From assembly GCA_937894675.1 (NCBI GenBank), contig CALCQO010000012.1, positions 1-64,000 of the forward strand: a DNA stretch of 64,000 bases, read 5' to 3'. A program made the translations under genes and the position numbers. Below the pieces are notes generated by a model. That model had not been told where the DNA came from. It saw nothing but the letters and a program-made list of their open reading frames with translations, and did no database searches. Source of the stretch: an uncultured Clostridia bacterium (GTDB lineage Bacteria; Bacillota; Clostridia; Christensenellales; Aristaeellaceae). Each line of letters begins with the position of its first letter. The stretch's first letter is position 1. This document shows, in pieces, positions 59,205 to 64,000 of the stretch.

Positions 59205-60616
59205 GCGGCACCCTCTACTACCTTGTCAGCGCCCTGCTGAGCCTGCTGGTGCTGCTGGGCATTTACTGGATGAGCCGGGTATCCATGGCGGTCAAAGGCA
59301 ACCGGCTGAGCGCCCTTGCCATGCTGGCGGCCATTGTCATCGTGCTGGTAAAGGAAAACATCCTGACGGAAGCTTCCGTCCTGCTGGGCCTGGCCCTGGG
59401 CACCGCCCTGGGCATCGTGATGGCGCGGAAGGTGAAAATGATTACCATGCCCCAGATGGTGGGGCTGCTGAACGGACTGGGCGGCCTGGCTTCCGCCCTG
59501 GCGGCGCTGCTGACATTGCAAAGCAACCCTGCCCTGCCCAGTTTTGAGCGTTTCACCGCCATGCTGGCGCTGGCCGTGGGCGCGCTGACCTTTACGGGCA
59601 GCCTGGTGGCCGCGGGCAAACTGCACCGCCTGCTGCCCCAAAAACCCATCGCCCTGCCCAGCCACCGACTGCTGACAGGGCTGAGCGCCCTGCTGACCGC
59701 CCTGCTTCTGGTACTGCCCCTTATGCAAAGCGGGCAAACCATGCTGTATGCTGTTCTCGCCCTGGTTTTCAGCCTGGCGCTGGGCGTGCTGATTGCCCTG
59801 CCTGTGGGCGGCGCCGACATGCCCATCACCATTTCCCTGCTTAACTCTACCTCCGGCGTGGCGGCGGCCATCGCCGGCATGGCCATCGGCGATGTGCTGC
59901 TGGTGTCCGTGGGCGGCATCGTGGGCGCTTCCGGCCTGCTGCTCACCCAGATTATGTGCCGCTCCATGAACCGCAAACTGTCGGACATCCTGTTCGCCCG
60001 CTCGCTGGGGGACAGGCGCCCCGCGCCCGCCGCGGCGGAAAAAGCGGAGGTAGCCGCGCCCGCGCCCGAAGCTCAGATAGAACAACAGCCCCAGGCCGCG
60101 GACAAATCCCTGCTGACTGACTGGCTGCAGGAGGCCAGGGATATCATCATCATCCCCGGCTACGGCATGGCCGTTTCCCAGGCGCAGGAACTGGTGAAAG
60201 CCCTGCATGACGCCCTGGAAACAGGCGGCAGGCAGGTGCGCTTTGCCATCCACCCCGTGGCGGGGCGCATGCCCGGGCATATGAATGTACTGCTGGCCGA
60301 GGTGGACATCCCCTACGACAAACTGTTTGAGATGGACGACATCAACCCCTTAATGGCCCAGGCTGACCTGGTGGTGGTAATCGGCGCCAACGATGTGGTG
60401 AACCCCGCCGCCAACACCGCCGAGGGCACCCCCATCTACGGCATGCCGGTGCTGGACGCCCAGGCGGCCAGGCGGCTGATTATCTGCAACTTCGACCTGC
60501 AGCCCGGCTACGCTGGGGTACCCAACCCCCTGTATGAGCCAAGCCCCCACATTCTGATGCTGCTGGGCGACGCCAAGGACAGCCTGCGGGACATGCTGGC
60601 GGCGCTGGACGCGTAA
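59201..60616 (+). CDS. pntB: NAD(P) transhydrogenase subunit beta
   Basis: A 471-residue subunit with about nine membrane helices (1-265) followed by the NADP-binding domain dIII (about 295-471): IIIPGYGMAVSQAQ, PVAGRMPGHMNVLLAEVDIPYD and VIGANDVVNPAA are diagnostic. Together with both alpha parts it forms the proton-coupled enzyme that makes NADPH. A linker of Ala/Glu/Pro (AAAEKAEVAAPAPEAQIEQQ) joins the two parts. Complete operon with terminator. Confidence 0.96.
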   Translation: MSGTLYYLVSALLSLLVLLGIYWMSRVSMAVKGNRLSALAMLAAIVIVLVKENILTEASVLLGLALGTALGIVMARKVKMITMPQMVGLLNGLGGLASALAALLTLQSNPALPSFERFTAMLALAVGALTFTGSLVAAGKLHRLLPQKPIALPSHRLLTGLSALLTALLLVLPLMQSGQTMLYAVLALVFSLALGVLIALPVGGADMPITISLLNSTSGVAAAIAGMAIGDVLLVSVGGIVGASGLLLTQIMCRSMNRKLSDILFARSLGDRRPAPAAAEKAEVAAPAPEAQIEQQPQAADKSLLTDWLQEARDIIIIPGYGMAVSQAQELVKALHDALETGGRQVRFAIHPVAGRMPGHMNVLLAEVDIPYDKLFEMDDINPLMAQADLVVVIGANDVVNPAANTAEGTPIYGMPVLDAQAARRLIICNFDLQPGYAGVPNPLYEPSPHILMLLGDAKDSLRDMLAALDA

Positions 60617-60633
60617 ACTGATATAACAATAAT

Positions 60634-60668
60634 CAAGTGCCCGGCGGAGAACATCCGCCGGGCACTTG
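60634..60668. terminator. bidirectional terminator between pntB and carB
   Basis: A perfect 15-bp stem (60634-60648, 60654-60668) with a 5-base loop; weak T-runs on both sides. Confidence 0.8.
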
Positions 60669-60695
60669 CCTATGTTTCTATCGTTCTTAGCCCCT

Positions 60696-63600
60696 TCAGG
60701 TCAGCCGGGCGTGGAGCTCCTGCAGGCTGTTCACCTGGATGCCCTTCCTGCCCTCCTCCAAGCCGCTCACGGCGGCCATGGCGGCGGCGATGGTGGTGAA
60801 ATAGGGGATTTTCTTGGACACCGCCAGTCTGCGGATGCTGCCGTGGTGGCCGCTGGGGGTGTTGACAATCATCCCCACCTCGTCCTGCTCAATGGCGTTT
60901 AGCACATAATGGCCGCCGGGGGCGTCCGCCTTGGTCACCCGATCCGCCGGGATGCCCGCCGCGTCCAGCATGTCGCAGGTTTTGTCGGTGGCGCACAGGG
61001 TAAAGCCCAAAGCCAGCAGCCTTCTGGCGATGTCCAGCAGCCGGGGCTTGTCCCGGTCGTTGACGCTCAGCAGCACCTTGCCCTCCCTGGGCAGGGCGGA
61101 GCCGGTTGCCTCCTCCGCCTTCAAAAAGGCGGCGCCGAATGTTTCCGAAAGGCCCAGCACCTCGCCGGTGGAGCGCATCTCCGGCCCCAGCAGGGGATCC
61201 ACCTCCTGGAACATATAGAAGGGAAACACCGCCTCCTTGACGCCGTAGTAGGGGATATCCCGGTGGACAGCCAGTTCCGCCAGGGGCGGAGTCTGCACAT
61301 AGGGGCGCATGGACACCCGGATGGCAGCCTCCACCATGTTCAAGGCGCACACCTTGGACACCAGGGGCACCGTGCGGGACGCCCGGGGATTAGCCTCCAG
61401 CATGAACACCTTGCCGTTTTCGATGGCGTACTGGATGTTGAGCAAGCCCCTGACGCCGATTTCCCGCGCCAGGCTTTGGGAATAGTGGGTAATCAAATCC
61501 AGGTTCTCCTGTGAAATGGTGCGGGAGGGGATGACGCAGGCGGAATCCCCCGAATGGATGCCCGCCGGCTCGATATGCTCGATCACCGCGGGGATGATGG
61601 CCGTTTCCCCGTCGCAGATGGCGTCGGACTCGCACTCCAGGGCGTTGAGCAAGAAGCGGTCGATCAGCACCGGCCGCTCGGCGCTGATTTCCGTGGCAGA
61701 GCGCATGTAGGCGGCCAACCCCTCCTCGTCATACACCGTTTCCATGCCCCGGCCGCCCAGCACAAAGGAAGGCCGCACGATGACGGGATAGCCGATGCCC
61801 CGAGCCACTTCAAAAGCCTCCTGCAGGGTAAAAGCCATGCCCGACTCGGGCATGGGGATGTGCAGGCGCTGGGCCACGGCCTCAAACTGCTCCCGGTCCT
61901 CGGCGGCGGCGATGACCTCCGGCGGGGTGCCGATGATGTTGGCGCCGTTTTTCTTCAGCAGCCGGGCGATGTTCAGCGGGGTCTGGCCGCCGAACTGTAC
62001 AATCACCCCCAGGGGGTTCTCCCGGCGGTGGATGTTCATCACGTCTTCCAGCGTCAAGGGCTCAAAGTACAGGCGGTCGGAAATGTCATAGTCGGTGGAC
62101 ACCGTTTCCGGGTTGCAGTTGACCATGATGGTCTGAAAACCCAGCTTGCGGATGGCCTTGGCGGCGTGTACGCAGCAATAGTCAAACTCGATGCCCTGGC
62201 CGATGCGGTTGGGGCCGCTGCCCAGCACCATCACCTTGCGCTGACCGTCGCCCTCGATTTTTTCCCCCTGGCCATGGTAGCTGGAGTAGTAGTAGGCACT
62301 GTCCTTGGTGCCGCTGACATGGATGGGGTAGTACCCCGGCACGATGCCCGCCTCCAGTCGGGCCGCGGCCACCGCCATCTCCTTCAGGCCCAGGATTTCC
62401 GACAGGTACTTGTCGGAAAAGCCGCTGCGCTTGGCATGCAGCAGCACCTCCCCATCGGGCACGCCGCCCTTGTAGGCCAGCAGGGCGTTCTCCTCCTCCA
62501 CCAGCTCCCGCATCTGGTCGATGAAGTAGGGCTTGATCTTGGTGAGCGCGAAGAGCTCCTGGGTGGTTGCCCCCTTGCGCAGCGCTTCGTACATGATAAA
62601 CTGCCGCTCGCTGGTGGGTTTTTGCAGCAAAGCCAGCAACTCCACCTTGCTAAGGCTATGGTAGTTGGCGGCAAAGCCCAGGCCGAAGCGCTTGATTTCC
62701 AGCCCCCGCAGGGCTTTCTGGAAGGCTTCCTTGTAGGTTTTGCCGATGCTCATCACTTCGCCTACGGCGCGCATCTGGGTGCCCAGTTCGTCCTTGATGC
62801 CCTTGAACTTTTCAAAAGCCCACCGGGCGAACTTAATCACCACATAGTCATCACTGGGCACATACTTATCCAGGGTGCCGTGCTTGCCGCAGGGGATTTC
62901 ATCCAGGGTGATGCCCATGGCCAGCATGGCGGACACCAACGCGATGGGAAAGCCCGTAGCCTTGGACGCCAGCGCCGAGGAGCGGGAGGTGCGGGGGTTG
63001 ATTTCAATCACAATAATGCGCCCGGTATCCGGGTCGTGGGCGAACTGCACATTGGTGCCGCCGATGACGCCCACTTCTTCCACAATCTTGAAGGCGGCTT
63101 CCTTCAAGCGCTGCTGCACGGCTTCAGAGATGGTCAGCATGGGGGCAGAGCAGAAGGAATCCCCGGTATGCACGCCCAGGGGGTCGATGTTCTCGATGAA
63201 GCACACCGCCACCATCTGGCCTTTGCGGTCGCGCACCACCTCCACCTCCAGCTCTTCCCAGCCGAGGATGGATTCCTCCACCAATACCTGACCTACGGGG
63301 CTGGCTTTCAGGCCACGGGCCATTACTTCCCGCAGCTGCTGGGGGCTGTACACCAGGCCGCCGCCGGTGCCGCCCATGGTGTATGCGGGGCGCAGCACCA
63401 CCGGATAACCCAGGGAGGCGGCAATCTGCTCCCCTTCCTGAAGGGAATAGGCCACATCGCTGCGCGCCGACTCGATGCCCAGGCGTTCCAGCGTTTTTTT
63501 AAACTCCACCCGGTCTTCCCCCCGGCGGATGGCGTCCAGGGACACGCCGATAATCTGCACCCCGTACTTTTCCAGCACGCCCTTTTCCGCCAATTCGGAG

Positions 63601-63893
63601 CATAAATTAAGGCCTGATTGCCCACCAAGATTTGGTAACAGGGCATCAGGCCGTTCTTTCGCAATGATTTGTTCCAGATAATCCACATTCAACGGTTCAA
63701 TATAGGTCTTGTCCGCGGTTTCCGGGTCCGTCATGATGGTGGCGGGGTTGGAATTGACAAGAACAATTTCATACCCCAGGCTCCTGAGCGCCTTGCACGC
63801 CTGGGTGCCGGAATAGTCAAACTCGCACGCCTGCCCGATGACAATGGGCCCCGATCCAATGATCAATATCTTGTTGATGCCCGGCTTGTCCAT
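60696..63893 (-). CDS. carB: carbamoyl-phosphate synthase large subunit
   Basis: A 1065-residue enzyme making carbamoyl phosphate for arginine and pyrimidines. Both ATP-grasp halves are complete: the first begins KILIIGSGPIVIGQACEFDYSG and has FIENIDPLGVHTGDS, the second begins KVMVLGSGPNRIGQGIEFDYC and has HIEPAGIHSGDS. A C-terminal MGS-like domain (about residues 935-1065) holds the allosteric site. AAGGAGG lies 6 bases before the ATG. No carA gene lies within the visible upstream 107 bases, so it is transcribed separately or carA is beyond the edge. Confidence 0.97.
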   Translation of the reverse strand: MDKPGINKILIIGSGPIVIGQACEFDYSGTQACKALRSLGYEIVLVNSNPATIMTDPETADKTYIEPLNVDYLEQIIAKERPDALLPNLGGQSGLNLCSELAEKGVLEKYGVQIIGVSLDAIRRGEDRVEFKKTLERLGIESARSDVAYSLQEGEQIAASLGYPVVLRPAYTMGGTGGGLVYSPQQLREVMARGLKASPVGQVLVEESILGWEELEVEVVRDRKGQMVAVCFIENIDPLGVHTGDSFCSAPMLTISEAVQQRLKEAAFKIVEEVGVIGGTNVQFAHDPDTGRIIVIEINPRTSRSSALASKATGFPIALVSAMLAMGITLDEIPCGKHGTLDKYVPSDDYVVIKFARWAFEKFKGIKDELGTQMRAVGEVMSIGKTYKEAFQKALRGLEIKRFGLGFAANYHSLSKVELLALLQKPTSERQFIMYEALRKGATTQELFALTKIKPYFIDQMRELVEEENALLAYKGGVPDGEVLLHAKRSGFSDKYLSEILGLKEMAVAAARLEAGIVPGYYPIHVSGTKDSAYYYSSYHGQGEKIEGDGQRKVMVLGSGPNRIGQGIEFDYCCVHAAKAIRKLGFQTIMVNCNPETVSTDYDISDRLYFEPLTLEDVMNIHRRENPLGVIVQFGGQTPLNIARLLKKNGANIIGTPPEVIAAAEDREQFEAVAQRLHIPMPESGMAFTLQEAFEVARGIGYPVIVRPSFVLGGRGMETVYDEEGLAAYMRSATEISAERPVLIDRFLLNALECESDAICDGETAIIPAVIEHIEPAGIHSGDSACVIPSRTISQENLDLITHYSQSLAREIGVRGLLNIQYAIENGKVFMLEANPRASRTVPLVSKVCALNMVEAAIRVSMRPYVQTPPLAELAVHRDIPYYGVKEAVFPFYMFQEVDPLLGPEMRSTGEVLGLSETFGAAFLKAEEATGSALPREGKVLLSVNDRDKPRLLDIARRLLALGFTLCATDKTCDMLDAAGIPADRVTKADAPGGHYVLNAIEQDEVGMIVNTPSGHHGSIRRLAVSKKIPYFTTIAAAMAAVSGLEEGRKGIQVNSLQELHARLT

Positions 63894-64000
63894 ACTTCCT
63901 CCTTCAAACAACGCCTTGTCCCTGCTGCACAATAGGCTGCCGCACACCCTTGGATACGCAAACAACCTATCTTTTTATTTTATCAGTTCCCGAGCCCGCC
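63894..64000 (-). promoter_or_regulatory. leader of carB, cut by the window edge
   Basis: On the minus strand an AT-rich GATAAAATAAAAAG at the edge may contain a -10. The leader then shows ATAGGTTG / CAGCCTAT (8-bp stem with one G-U) at about 63929-63969, before the ribosome site. A structured leader could control carB, but the upstream half is outside the window. Confidence 0.35.

Noticed and set aside
61554..63605. 683-codon open frame opposite carB
   Set aside because: Antisense shadow of a conserved gene; composition is His/Gln/Gly rich and no family is recognisable.
1..64000. CRISPR arrays, tRNA, rRNA, insertion sequences and prophage
   Set aside because: No regularly spaced identical repeats, no cloverleaf or rRNA stretches, and no transposase or integrase genes were seen.

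Overview
This 64 kb window is chromosomal DNA from a GC-rich member of the Bacillota, most likely class Clostridia. The evidence is a perfect CIRCE operator in front of groES-groEL, two DegV proteins, a PucR regulator, an HPr-like protein of the clostridial type without the active-site histidine, strong AGGAGG ribosome sites throughout, and gene neighbours such as hslO near ftsH. I cannot name the genus. I saw no rRNA, tRNA, CRISPR array, transposase or phage gene. Most of the window is housekeeping and metabolic, with short structured repeats in the gaps.

Layout. 0.2-2.4 kb: homoserine dehydrogenase and an ACT protein (minus), divergent from an HPr-like gene. 2.5-11.2 kb (plus): M19 dipeptidase, metallophosphoesterase, PucR regulator, then a compact set of cytosine-permease-like transporter, small membrane protein, MetV-like cysteine protein and S-methyl-thiohydantoin-desulfurase-family (DUF917) protein, then an M20 dipeptidase. 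11.3-13.1 kb and 20.3-21.8 kb hold two similar ECF sigma / membrane anti-sigma modules, each with what looks like a matching autoregulated promoter. Between them lie mutY, a secreted protein and a radical SAM gene (minus), groES-groEL, a MerR regulator with a MerR-type promoter, and an orphan pilin-like gene with a doubtful start.

22-33 kb: nucleoside-recognition-type membrane protein, recO, DegV, a SNF2 helicase, two tandem secreted beta-propeller paralogues and a DUF4838 protein. 33-36.3 kb: a three-gene glycine betaine ABC importer. 36.4-39.7 kb (minus): DegV, pyridoxine-type kinase and two ZIP metal transporters in one overlapping operon. 40-47.3 kb (minus): an overlapping proteostasis operon of DUF624 membrane protein, methyltransferase, Hsp33, HEAT-like protein, zinc-ribbon/TPR protein and FtsH. 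47.5-52.3 kb: sugar ABC importer (binding protein, ATPase, permease) plus a Gfo/Idh/MocA dehydrogenase. 52.4-54.6 kb: a NatAB-type exporter behind tandem palindromes. 55-57.6 kb (minus): esterase, ATP-grasp enzyme and a small DNA-binding-like protein. 57.7-60.6 kb: three-gene proton-translocating transhydrogenase. 60.7-63.9 kb (minus): carB, with nothing readable upstream except its leader.

The least explained pieces are the permease / MetV-like / DUF917 operon, the paired ECF promoters, and three kinds of short dispersed elements whose hairpin stems differ between copies while still pairing.
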